64,000 bases of DNA from Tetracentron sinense (taxonomy: Eukaryota; Streptophyta; Magnoliopsida; Trochodendrales; Trochodendraceae). A program made the position numbers and the translations under genes. Location: NCBI GenBank assembly GCA_015143295.1, contig CM026568.1, positions 14,452,607 through 14,516,606 on the forward strand, written 5' to 3'. The notes under the pieces were generated by a model, which was not told where the DNA came from, ran no database searches, and was given only the letters and a program-made list of their open reading frames with translations. This document shows positions 1 to 9,935 of the stretch, in pieces. Each line of letters begins with the position of its first letter. Position 1 is the stretch's first letter.

Positions 1-604
1 ATTTAAATATGACGCACAGTGGCTTCAAAGTTCAAACCATTTGACTAAGATCCTGCATTTTTTTTAACTATTAGAGAGATCTTAGTGGGACTGCTGCAAC
101 TCCATAGCTCAATCATTACAAAACGACTACAACTCCTACTCGTATGTAAACTCTTCTTTTGTTACCAATTATTTTCTATTACTTCTATTGGTTTTTTCAA
201 ACTAATTATGGTCGAACACTTTCAAAAAATTATAATTAAATTATTAGTAAACAAGAATTCTATTTCTTTCAGAACTTGTTCCATTGAACTGTTATCACCT
301 CCATAGCTACCCAGAGTTTACCAACCTTGATGCTCAGTTCACATTACTACGTCTGACACTCTGGAGAGTATAGGTAGTTGTAAGGACACACAATTTCAAG
401 CAAACATCAATTTACATGCTTAAGAACCAAGTAGAAAAGTTTCTAAGAAGGAGATGACTAAAATAAAATTTAAAAACTCTTAAGGAGTAAAACAAAAATA
501 ATAAAGAACTTTATGTAAGGTGAGATATATCCATGACATTCGCTAGACAATTCATAGGATACATGGCATTTTCTAAAGATTGTAGAGGGTTGTGTCCTTA
601 TATT

Positions 605-828
605 CTTCCCCCTAAAAGAAAATTTCATCCTCAAAATTTGGTACCTACAAAGCAAATAGCTTGCATATTCTCTAAAGCCATGAAAGCACTCCCATACAAG
701 TATATGTCCTTATTGCAATATATTTGTTCAAACAACACTTCCTATTAATATGATACTAACTTATCTATCTAGACTCTTATTTCACACCCTAGCGATCTAA
801 AACTTAGTGCTTTGATACCAATTTTTCA
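605..828 (-). mobile_element. Internally deleted LTR-retroelement relic
   Basis: Read on the minus strand, 809-820 is TGGTATCAAAGC, a tRNA-iMet type primer-binding site, and it lies directly after a sequence ending GGCGTGAAA that resembles an LTR end. About 190 bp further on, around 612-645, the minus strand reads as a 'GAGGATGAAATTTTCTTTT' stretch followed by AGGGGGAAGA. This is like the end of the coding region plus polypurine tract of chromovirus Gypsy elements. Almost no internal sequence remains between the two signals. The LTRs could not be paired, and the left one would run off the window. Mixed Copia-type and Gypsy-type signals leave the class open. Confidence 0.3.
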
Positions 829-1706
829 CGCCTGAAATTCCATATTTGATATTATACAGCAAATTATGTTCTTATTATTTAATAGAAATGTATATGGTTA
901 ATAAAGAAGTGGGTGTGAGGATTTACATGTGGTAGGGTCTTCATAAAGAAGAATTTGTTATGAGTTAGAAATGGAAGAGGATCACGGTAACAATTTAAAA
1001 AAAATTTGGATAAATGATCACAGTTATTCTTGTAACAATGTTTTTTTTATGTAAATATCAATCACAGTTAATTGTGAAACCGAGACCTTATGTGCACCAT
1101 GAACCGTATATTCAATAATGTATTTTCATGGTTATTTTAGGTGTATAATTACAGACATAGAATTGTGAACTTCGTAATTTAAAACAATCACGGTTATGTT
1201 TCAAATCATAATCGTAAGAACAACATAAAATGTCCATATTTTGAATGAATGATCTCGATTAATTGACATCTACAATCACCGATAAATAACTGTGATATTT
1301 GATTCGACTTACGACTGGGCCTAGCAAAATCCAAAAAAAGATATTAATTGTAATTATTTTCTATATTTAAAGAGAGTTGTGCAATTACATATGAGGAATG
1401 TTAGTCTTACTCTCAGTCAACCCATATTCTCACCCTCTACTAACCACTTGTCCATTTTTTTTTTTCAAAGAGTGCTTTAATCATTGCATAATGAATAGGT
1501 TGGTTGATGGATAGCGAGAGAAGGGCTTGACTGAGAGTAGCTAGGTCTAACACTCCTTATTACAATATTTAAAAAGACGAAGAATAGGAATAGATGTAAT
1601 TATCTCTAACTGTTATTAGGCATTGGTTTGCACTACCACTATTATGTGTGATATATTTACTATTGAAAATACATAATATACTATTATATTGATATAGATG
1701 GGCTGG
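829..1706. other. AT-rich intergenic DNA
   Basis: No gene is seen. The stretch has scattered 'atcacggt' and 'atcacagtta' motifs, resembling the repeats at 13661-13809, so it is probably old transposon DNA. Short open frames here have no recognisable protein. Confidence 0.4.
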
Positions 1707-1714
1707 CCCGAGGC

Positions 1715-2106
1715 CAAGGGCGGAGCCAGGATTTTCTCCTTAGGGGCGGGGGTGTAGCCCTGAATTTTTTTATTTTTTTTTGGAGGTCCAAGTTTGTGGA
1801 CCATCTAGTTAGTAGTTTGTACCCGCTTGTAAGAGTATATATTTTTTAAAGAAAGAGGTCGCTGCTCCTTTGCCCATGGCTATGCCATCTTCAATTAAAT
1901 AATTTGAATATAAAACTTAGGTTACCCCATGCCTATGCCTTCTTAATTATAATTTTATTTTTTTCTCCTCTAAAGTGTAGGGCTATAGCCCCTGCAACCC
2001 CGGCCCTTCCTCCCAAGTTACACAAGTTGTATAATATTACAAAATATTTTTTTCCAAAAGTTGTGGGGGGGGCTTCAACCCAGGGCCCCATGTGGCTCTG
2101 CCCATG
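1715..2106. mobile_element. hAT-like MITE, 392 bp, with 8-bp target duplication
   Basis: The left end CAAGGGCGGAGCCA and the inverted right end (TGGCTCTGCCCATG) match at 12 of 14 positions. The flanks are CCCGAGGC (1707-1714) and CCCGATGC (2107-2114), an 8-bp duplication with one mismatch, as expected for hAT elements. The interior repeats the 'gggctatagcccc' type sequence common in plant 'GGCGGAGCC' MITEs. The open frame at 1904-2173 lies mostly inside this element and is not a gene. No transposase is present. Confidence 0.75.
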
Positions 2107-2114
2107 CCCGATGC

Positions 2115-3411
2115 CACTTCAAGTAAAAAGGGACCAAACTCGAGCCTATATACATCAAGCCCATTTAGAATAGTGCTTTAACAAGTTCAACCTAACAATA
2201 GCCTTACTTAGAATATGTTCTTAGTTAGGCATTGGAGTCTGAATGTGTTGCGTAAAACTTAGCAATAACAATCTTTGTAGCCAAGGCTAAAGGAATAATG
2301 GAATGCTGATACATCAAATTAAATGTCAACTTTAAATAATAAAAAATAGATATAAGGTTTTTGAACACTTTTGGTGGTATATCAGCATCCCATTGGTTTG
2401 GAATCCTCTTTCCAAATTTCACTTCAATGTTATGGGTTTGCTTTGTATGATCAATCAAACCGGGTGATCTTTTGCCATACCCATGGATTGGCTTCGCAAA
2501 GTCAGGCTAACCTTGTCGTTTGTGATACCCGTACAAAAAATCTATTCTATCAATTAACATAAGAGTTCAAATATTAGGCAGAGCTCTGCTTCAGATCCTT
2601 TAGACGAAACTCCCCATTTTAGCCTTTGAACAGTGGTAATTTTGTAATTATGAAAAGACGTTATTTACAAAATTGACACTTTCTTTTTCTATAATTACAA
2701 GACTACCACCATATTTTTCACTGAAATGAGAGCTCCAGGCAGAGAGCTCCAACTGCTTGAAGTAGATATATTAAACTCGTAACAAAAATTCCATTTTATA
2801 CAAACAAAAGTATGGTGGGATACAAATTTATGTACCAGGATGCAAACTCCTTTGAGGATGCAACCTCCTTTGAACACTTTTATTACAAACGAACTTATCT
2901 AACTTCCTTAACACCAATATAAAAAATATTGTGAAATACAAATTTATGTACCAGCTGGAAGCAAAACTCCTTAAAGACTTTTATCTGCATAGACTCGTAA
3001 AGTCCGGCACTTTGCAAGTTTTGTCATTTGACAAAATGCATTTTTTTAAAGGACTAGATGTATTTTCTTTTTACCGGGTTGTAATCCCGGTAAGACTTCA
3101 AATGCAATAAAATAATTAAATTATTTCAAATCTCGTAAAAAATTTGCAAGATTTGAAATCTGATGACGATAAGATTTGATTTTATTAGAAACAATACAAA
3201 GCGGCTCAAATTTCCTAAGACTACCATGACAGATTGCAAAGTGTCAAGCTTTAGAACAGACCGTTATTACAAACCAACTAGCTAACTTCCTTAACACCAA
3301 TAGACTACCTAAAGAGCAAAACTCGCTTCTTATTACAAGCCATATTAACTAAATGGCCTACACCTTACTCCACAATAGGGCCAAGCAAGGCTAATAGCGA
3401 TGGAAACAACC
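2115..3411. other. Intergenic, 3' flank of UGT gene
   Basis: No gene is seen. Two short direct repeats recur: 'caaatttatgtaccag' near 2824 and 2941, and 'taacttccttaacaccaata' near 2899 and 3283. They suggest a small local duplication. A minus-strand AATAAA (3181-3186) about 225 bp beyond the UGT stop is a possible poly(A) signal. Confidence 0.4.
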
Positions 3412-6400
3412 CTAGGGGGAAGAAGGGAGATACTTTGTACACATTTTCACAATGGGGCGAGCTATGACTTCGTGCCCGCCTTCCCTACTCTCAATAGAAC
3501 GATTAATGACAACCATACCGGAAACTATCTCTAAGAGAGTTTTGAAATTTTCCGAAGAGCTCCCTTCAGGCACAACAACCTTTCCCATTAGCTCTTTGAG
3601 GACCCCAAGCTTCTCTCTCATTTTCATTCCTTTTTCCTTGGACAAGATTAGATCCAGACCCCTCATCGTTCCATCTCTCGTGAAAACTCCGCCTTCAAGT
3701 CCCACACCAGTTCCCCACACTTCCGTGACCATTCGGGCGTTTACCCCTTGATCCGCGAAAATCGGGCGGCAAATCATTGGCACTCGACCCATGACACTCT
3801 CCACCACCGAGTTCCAACCACAATGTGTCACAAAAACACCAACCGCGGTGTGCCCCAAGACCCGCAACTGAGGGGCCCATGAAACTACCTTTCCTCTTCC
3901 CTTGGTCCTCTCTAAGAATCCATCTGCCAAACAAGCCCTTAAATTGTCCTTGAGGGACCACAGAAATGGGCCCCCACTTACTTCTAGGGCTTCTGCCAAG
4001 GCTGCTAGCTCGTGGGGTGGTGGAGAAAACAACGTACCGAAGCCTACGTATGCCACAGAGGCTGCTTTTTGCCCATCCAACCACGATATCACATCGGCCA
4101 CAAGATCAAGATCGGATGGTTGTAAGGACATGAGGAAGAAGGGTCCCACATTGAGGCACTTTTGGAACTTTGACTTGAGATCATTGGTGATGGTAGGGTT
4201 GAGCTCTTCAAAGGAGTTGATTACAATCGCGGCAGCACGTGGCAACATCTGGCTCATTCGATGTAGCGTGATCGAGATGGGTGACTCCACATCTCCAGAG
4301 ACGATTCCCTCTGGCAAGTCCCCAATGCGGAGTTCCGACATCCCTGGAATAAAATTGAGGGGTTCGTCTTCACGTCCAACGGTTCCTGTGTTACAGTGGC
4401 AGTTTAACTAAAATTAGTAGGACCCACCAAGAACATTCCAAGTAATAAAGAGGCTTAGCGTTTATGAGAACTGCTAGCGGCACATGTGTTTGGGTTCGGG
4501 TTAGACACCCCTACTTTAAACTAGGGTTGAGTTGGGCCATGAGCAAAATATTTCACTTTTAGGGTTGGGCTTGTCTTCCCTGCTAACCCGATCCAATCCG
4601 CCCAAGTAGCACCAGGGATGGAAACGGGCCGGGTTAATCAGGTAACCCGGCCCGGCCCGACCCTATTGGGATGGGTTTGGGAGGTTGATAAATGGAGTAG
4701 GGGCGGGAATGAGAAATGTTAGGTAAACACAGCCCAGATTCGGGCCAGGGATGGATTTAATTTACCCCAACATGCCCTATTTTATAATTTAAATATCTAT
4801 TTTACCCTTAAATTAATCATAAAATTACATTAATATCTTATGTATAATATGAAGTACCGAACCGACCCGTCTCGACAAGACCGGCCGTGATTAGTGTTTA
4901 ACCGGACGGGACGAGACTAAAAAAAAGCTTTAATAAATAGGGATAGGGTCACCTGACCGGACCCGGGTTTGGGATGAGAATAGGGTAGGAGTCTTCCAAT
5001 TAGGGGTACTAGAGTAAAGAACGGTTGGGTGCGCAATCATTTTTTTCTCTTCTTCTAAAAACCAAGGTTAAATTGTTGAACCCTAAGAGTTAGTGAATCC
5101 TAACCACGATTAATAGGGGTTACAAGGGACACATGTTGACCTGTGAGTGCAATTGAACTTAGAGAGATTTGAATCGTAATTGACTATGACCCATTCTCCT
5201 TATGGTGGGAGTCCAAATCCTATCCAATTGTGATTGAACTCTAGAGAGTTCAATCACACTAATAGAACCCTTTAATTATCCTTTTTTTTAAAAACTCTGG
5301 CTAAGAAGTTTTAAACCCCATGGCTAAATTTTTTTAAGATAAAACTACTAAGACCTTCTTAGGGACGAGACCACTGAGACCATGCTCTAAAAGAACAAGA
5401 TTTCAAGTAGAGCCCACCATGTGAAATGGGGCCTTGTTCTCTTAGAGCATGGTTTCGGTGGTCTCGGCCCTAAGAGGGTCCTAGTAGCAAAGTCCATTTT
5501 TTAAATATCTTTTTCCGGAAAACTAAGATTAAATTGTTGAGCTCTTCGTGGGACTAGTCTTAGTCCCGGCCCATACCCACGTTTAGAAAAAAAATTTGTT
5601 GAACTCTAATTAGTAAATCTTAACCATAGTTAAGTGAGATTAAAAAAGACACGTGTTTACATTTTACGTGTGTGGAAAAGGAAAATCATGAGACGAAAAT
5701 GGGTAAATATGAATTGGTGGTCTTTGTTGAAAAGATTAGGGGAGCACAATCTAAAACACGCAATAATACACAAAATTTTAATGGAGATTAGTGCTCTTAT
5801 ATTATTCATCAACACCAATATCATTATCGTTCTTGAGAGCTTCAGTTCATATTTAAACTCAATAAAAATAGGAAAGTGTTTAACGGACTGTGCATTGCAC
5901 TACATCATGCACGCCCCTCTTTTTAACACCCACTAACTATGGCTAAGATTCACTCACTTCTAGTATCCATCCATCCGACCTTTGTTTTTAGAGAATAAAA
6001 AAATATATATTAATCATAATTTAGTTAAACTTAATTACATTTAAAAGGACGAGTCAAGGTGTGCCCAAACTGTACCCTCAAGACCACCCTTGCCTAAAAC
6101 AAGATCAAAAAAACTTTTTTGCCATAATATTTGGCAGATTCTTTTTTAGACAACTACATCTACTAATCTCTACTAACCCGACATCAATCATCTTTCTTTG
6201 TCCAGGGGTAGAGCCAAGAATTTTTCATTGGGGCCGAAATACATTTATAAAAAAAACTAATAGATTTAAGGGTACGGAGCTTGGGGGTTCTAGGATGTAG
6301 CCCCCGAGAAAAAAAAAATTTGGATAATTTTTTTTTCCGGTTATGCCCTTGAGGTTGTCACGTGTCCCTATTGATATCCTTAACTATGGTTAAAATTCAC

Positions 6401-8444
6401 TCACCCCTAAGGTTCACCCACCAATCCTTGGTTTTTTAAAAATATATCAATTTTTTTGAACCCTAGTTAAAATTCACCAACTCTAAAGGTTAAAAAATTT
6501 TCAAATTTTTTTTTTAAAACCAATGATAAGTATGTGAACCCTAAGAGTGAGTGAATTTTAACCATAGTTAAGAGGTGTCAATAGGGACATGTGACGGCCT
6601 CAAGGACATAACCGGACTCCATTAAAGGGCCCACTATATATATGACAAAAAAAAATAGGGGGCCATTATATATGAGACAAAAAAAATTTGGAGGGGCAAC
6701 TACACAAAAAAAAATTAAAATTAAATGTGAGAGGCCCACTATTTCATACCACCCCAAGAAGGATTTCCAAAATTTTTGATTGGACATTATATTAGTGCAA
6801 AACATGTGTTTTTTTCTTAATAGAAGATAATAATACATGTTTTTTCCTTTAAAACAGTGAGTTTAAAAGAAAGTGGAACTATATAACTATTCTATGAGTA
6901 TTGATGTTGACATGGATGGAAAAGAGTCATCGGATTACCTCTAGTGGACGCTCGAGGTTGGCACTTGGGCATCCATACACCATCCCACATGTGGCGATAA
7001 AAATGGGAGAAGTCATTTTATTTTCTCCTCATGTTTTTTACTTCTCCCTATTTTGATATCTCTCCCTTTTTTATCACCACATGTTGAATGGTATGTGGAT
7101 GCCCAAACACCCGCCTCGGCTTCCGCCAAAGGTAATCAAAAGCCTGGAAAAGAGCATATCATGGGGGTGTAACCGGTCTCTTACCAGTACCTAAGAGAAT
7201 CTCAAGTCTGTTCATTCAAAGCCTAAGGCGATTGGTGATTGATGTCACCATCAGGGCGAGCAATCCCCAACAGAACCAAATAATGTGTTCTTTCCTATGT
7301 TCTTCCGTGGCGAGAGTTTTTGAAGGGGCCTTGGATTGTCTTTGCCGAAGCCAGAAAGGGCTTGTCTCGAGTGTCCATAATAGATGACATGTGGTGGTCC
7401 AGTCAAAATCATGGAGCTCATGATTTTGACTTCTCCACCCATAATGAGACAAGTGAGGATAAGTGTGAGAAAAAGGGGAAGAGATATCAAGTAGGGGAGA
7501 AGTCAAAATCATGGCAAGAAAATGAAATGACTTCTCCCCTCTTTCATGCCAAGTTTCACATAAAGTATGGACACCAAGACCATTTTCTGGCTTGGCCTGA
7601 GACAATCACTTCAACAGGTTGCTTACAGCTGTAAAATCCGTACACACAAGACCTACAATCTCTTCAACAGGTTGCTTACAGCTGTTAAAGCCGTACACAA
7701 GACCTTCCAACACTGATGGCAATAGGGAAGAATACATCCGATTTGCTTCCATCTCCGAACAATATTAGAAAGGATTTTGCTACTGAGAAAGTAAAGGGCC
7801 GAGACCATGCTTGTGAAGCACGGATCTCAAATTTTTATTAACTCAGTTTTTTAAATTTTGAAATCCTTGCATCACGTGTATGATCTTGGCGATCTCATTA
7901 GCATTTTCTTATTTGAAACGAGCAGATATGGAAGTTGGAGAAAATTACCATGGGGTCCAATGCCAATCATGTGGCGAATAACGTCGGTGTAGAAATGAGC
8001 GGAGAGGGAAAACTGTGTACCAATCCAAAGAGTGACCCACGGGACCTTCATCTCCTCCGCCATCTCTCCGGCAAACCAAAGTATAGTATCGCTCAATAGG
8101 CAGCTGATCTTCTTCTTTTTCTTCGTCGTCTCCTCCATAATAGCTCTTTTAAAGTTCCCCGGCGCTGCCTTCATGAACAGATCAAGATCCTCCTCTACTC
8201 TCCCTGTAAACACGTAGTTCTCAGGAACTCCGTCTCCCACACTGTAGGCTTTCAGATTATCAAGATCGTCAACCTCCAACCCCAAGAGAGAGCTGTTGGC
8301 TTTCGCGGTACTGAAGAAAGAGAAGGTCACATCTGGGGCTGCCGCCGCTAACTTACGCACGAGTGTATGGAGAGAAGCGGGATGGGACGCAATTGGGAAG
8401 GCCAGTGCGATAACATGGGGCTCGGTTGAGCAGTCTTGCGGCAT
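3412..8444 (-). CDS. UGT78-type flavonoid 3-O-glycosyltransferase, two exons
   Basis: Exon 1 is 7949-8444 and exon 2 is 3412-4385. A GT (7948-7947) to AG (4387-4386) intron joins them in phase 1 through a split Gly codon, giving 489 residues. The protein transfers a UDP-sugar to a flavonoid hydroxyl in the cytosol; family resemblance is to plant UFGT/UGT78. Exon 1 has the catalytic His21 in 'AFPIASHPASL' and the partner Asp119 in 'LLSDTILWFAGEM'. Exon 2 has the 44-residue PSPG box at about 335-378, beginning WAPQ, with HCGWNS inside and ending in DQ. The final Gln favours UDP-glucose over galactose in this family. The split reading 'GPHG-TVGREDEPLNFIPGM' continues the conserved UGT78 sequence, which supports the junction. 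The C-terminus has about 30 residues beyond the usual UGT78 end. No stop or frameshift is seen, so it is probably functional. The exact acceptor flavonoid cannot be read from the sequence. Confidence 0.9.
5345..5487. mobile_element. Small foldback MITE
   Basis: The 55-bp arms 5345-5399 and 5434-5487 are imperfect inverted copies of each other (CTACTAAGACC... against ...GGTCCTAGTAG), with a loop of about 34 bp. It lies inside the UGT intron. No coding capacity; target duplication not resolved. Confidence 0.6.
6338..6615. mobile_element. MITE family A, copy 1
   Basis: Inverted ends read 'gttatgcccttgaggttgtc' at the left and the reverse of 'gacggcctcaaggacataac' at the right. Inner arms are TTAACTATGGTTAAAATTC and its complement, around an A/T-rich middle. 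The same arms occur at 8600-8907, 9506-9921 and 58649-58950. It is within the UGT intron. Confidence 0.65.
6932..7137. mobile_element. MITE family B, copy 1
   Basis: The ends GGATTACCTCTAG and CCAAAGGTAATC are inverted repeats. The interior has inverted 'gggcatccatac' type arms and the 'gatatctctccctttttt' motif that marks this family (other copies at 7334-7607, 8961-9235 and 24044-24255). Confidence 0.6.
7334..7607. mobile_element. MITE family B, copy 2
   Basis: Left end GATTGTCTTTGCCGAAGCCA pairs with right end TGGCTTGGCCTGAGACAATC. The inner sequence has the family's 'agaagtcaaaatcatgg' arms. It lies just inside the 5' end of the UGT intron. The open frames across it on both strands are products of the inverted structure. 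Confidence 0.65.
7610..7706. repeat. Tandem duplication, about 52-bp unit x2
   Basis: Two copies of a unit starting TCAACAGGTTGCTTACAGCTGT, at 7610 and 7663, differ by a few bases. It abuts the right end of a MITE family B copy in the UGT intron. Confidence 0.7.
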
Positions 8445-8504
8445 GATGGATTGGGAAAGTGAATTATTGGGAGAGGTATAAGCAGGTTAAGTAGGAGCAA
8501 AGAT

Positions 8505-8545
8505 GATGATGTGACGAAAATGTGCCGAGATCTCGTCACATCATC
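8505..8545. promoter_or_regulatory. Inverted-repeat element with paired TGACG cores
   Basis: GATGATGTGACGA (8505-8517) and its perfect complement TCGTCACATCATC (8533-8545) form a 13-bp inverted repeat with a 15-bp spacer. It lies 61-101 bp upstream of the UGT start codon. TGACG is the core of TGA-class bZIP binding sites. Whether this is a binding site, a leader hairpin or chance cannot be told. Confidence 0.4.
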
Positions 8546-8599
8546 TGACATAATTGGTAATGTAAGGATTCAAATCCTATACGGTCTTAACCAGATTTG

Positions 8600-8907
8600 G
8601 CAAATCCGATTATCACCCTTAAAGGTCACTACGTGTCTCCTTCCACACCCGTTCACCCACTCCTACCGTTCTTCCACTTATTTTTGGTTTTTCTAAAAAA
8701 ATATTAATTTTAAAAAAAAAATTAAAAAACTATTTTTAGAGATTTTTTAATATTAAAAACAGTTTTTTAATTTTTAAAAAAAGAATTAATATTTTCAAAA
8801 AAAACAAAAATAGGTGGGTGAACTCTAGGTGTGGGTGAACCTTACCCACGGTTAAGGGGTGTCGAAGGAGACACATGGTGACCTCTAGGGGTGTTAATCG
8901 GATTTGC
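8600..8907. mobile_element. MITE family A, copy 2, upstream of UGT
   Basis: Inverted ends contain CAAATCCGATTATCACCC and GGGTGTTAATCGGATTTG. Next come inner arms GGTCACTACGTGTCTCC and GGAGACACATGGTGACC around an A/T-rich centre of mirrored 'aaaattaatat' runs. It starts 156 bp upstream of the UGT start codon, so it probably forms part of the promoter region. Confidence 0.75.
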
Positions 8908-8960
8908 CAAATCCGGTTTTCACCAGAGATGATTTGGCTCCGTAATATAATAGGGCCTCG

Positions 8961-9235
8961 GATTGTCTCTGGCGAGCCAGAATGCTCCTACATTGTGTGC
9001 CATGTGGCATAAAAAAAAGGGAAGAAGTCATTTCAATTTCTCCCTTGATTTTTGAATTCTCCCCCCACTTGATATCTCTCTCCCCTTTTTCTCACAACTT
9101 ATCGTCATGTATCGAAACATGTATGGAGAAGTCAAAAATCAAGGAGACAATGATTTGATTTCTCCCACCACATGGCACACAAGGTATGGATCATGGATGC
9201 CCTTGAGGGGCACTCTGGCTTCACCAGAGCCATAT
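8961..9235. mobile_element. MITE family B, copy 3, upstream of UGT
   Basis: GATTGTCTCTGGCGAGCCAG at the left pairs with 'ctggcttcaccagagccat' at the right. Inside are the 'gatatctctctcccc' motif and inverted 'tgtgccatgtgg' arms. It lies right behind MITE A copy 2 in the UGT upstream region. Confidence 0.65.
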
Positions 9236-9505
9236 AATGGAGCATGGACGATAGTCAGCCTTAGTGATCCAATCGTGCCGAGTGTGTTGCTCGCCTTTAT
9301 TTGTTTGTCTCGTCTTTATTTGTTTGTCGTGGGGTACAAAGCATATTATGACTGGTTGATGAGTAGAGAGAGTTAGTTATGAACGGAGGTTGGCATGAGG
9401 GGAGGGAAAGAGAATTGTGGTAGGACTTGAAATTGTTTTTATTTTATAATCCGTCTTAAAAGAAAATCGAATCAAGCCGATTGCGATTGAAATCAGTGAG
9501 TGTGC

Positions 9506-9921
9506 AATCGCACCCACAAGCTAACATGTGTCCCTGTTAACTCTTATTAACTATGGTTAAGATTAGTAACTCATATGGTTCAATAATCTAACCTTGTTAT
9601 TAATTGTAGTTTTAACCCTAAGGGTTAAAATTTTTTAACTAGAGTTAAAAGTTTTTTTAATATCACTTTCTAAAAATTAAGGTTTGATTATTAAACCCAT
9701 TATGCTATGTTTGGTTGTCGAGAAAATAGGCGAAAACATGGAAAAAAAAATAAAATTTTGAATTTCTAATACAATTTTTAATTGTGTTTTGTCCAATTTT
9801 CTTTTCTTTTCCATATTTTTACTTATTTTCTCGGCAACCAAATATAGGGTAAGGGATAGTGAATCTTAACCACGGTTAATATGGGTTATAAAGGACAAAA
9901 AGTTGACCTATGAGTGCAATT
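9506..9921. mobile_element. MITE family A, enlarged copy with nested MITE
   Basis: Ends CAATCGCACCCACAAG and 'ctatgagtgcaattg' are inverted, followed by arms 'ttaactatggttaagatt' and 'aatcttaaccacggttaa'. The centre is split by the foldback element at 9704-9847. Confidence 0.6.
9704..9847. mobile_element. Foldback MITE nested in MITE A
   Basis: The arms CTATGTTTGGTTGTCGAGAA and the complement of TTCTCGGCAACCAAATATAG lie about 100 bp apart around an A/T-rich loop. The terminal sequence resembles a widespread plant MITE type. Confidence 0.6.
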
Positions 9922-9935
9922 GACCTCTGCCGGAA

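Larger units (their letters stand above)
4386..7948 (-). other. UGT intron, 3.56 kb, MITE-rich
   Basis: The donor is CATG|GTAATTTT and the acceptor CACAG|GAACC on the minus strand. The length is unusual for a UGT78 intron, which is normally short. The excess is explained at least partly by MITEs at 5345-5487, 6338-6615, 6932-7137 and 7334-7607 and a tandem repeat at 7610-7706. The stretch 4600-4990 has degenerate 'aacccggcccggcccga' sequence of a common plant repeat. Around 5041-5165, 5600-5660 and 5930-5990 there are half-copies of MITE family A. Around 6205-6300 is a partial match to the hAT MITE at 1715-2106. Confidence 0.75.

Noticed and set aside
3902..4411. 169-codon plus-strand ORF
   Set aside because: It lies antisense to UGT exon 2 and has no family resemblance; it is a shadow of the glycosyltransferase.
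7216..7634. Several ORFs on both strands of 80-130 codons
   Set aside because: They run across an inverted-repeat MITE, and their similarity across strands comes from the foldback structure.
8575..8607. tRNA T-arm-like 'ggattcaaatcc'
   Set aside because: No acceptor stem, D-arm or anticodon arm fits around it; it adjoins the end of MITE A copy 2.
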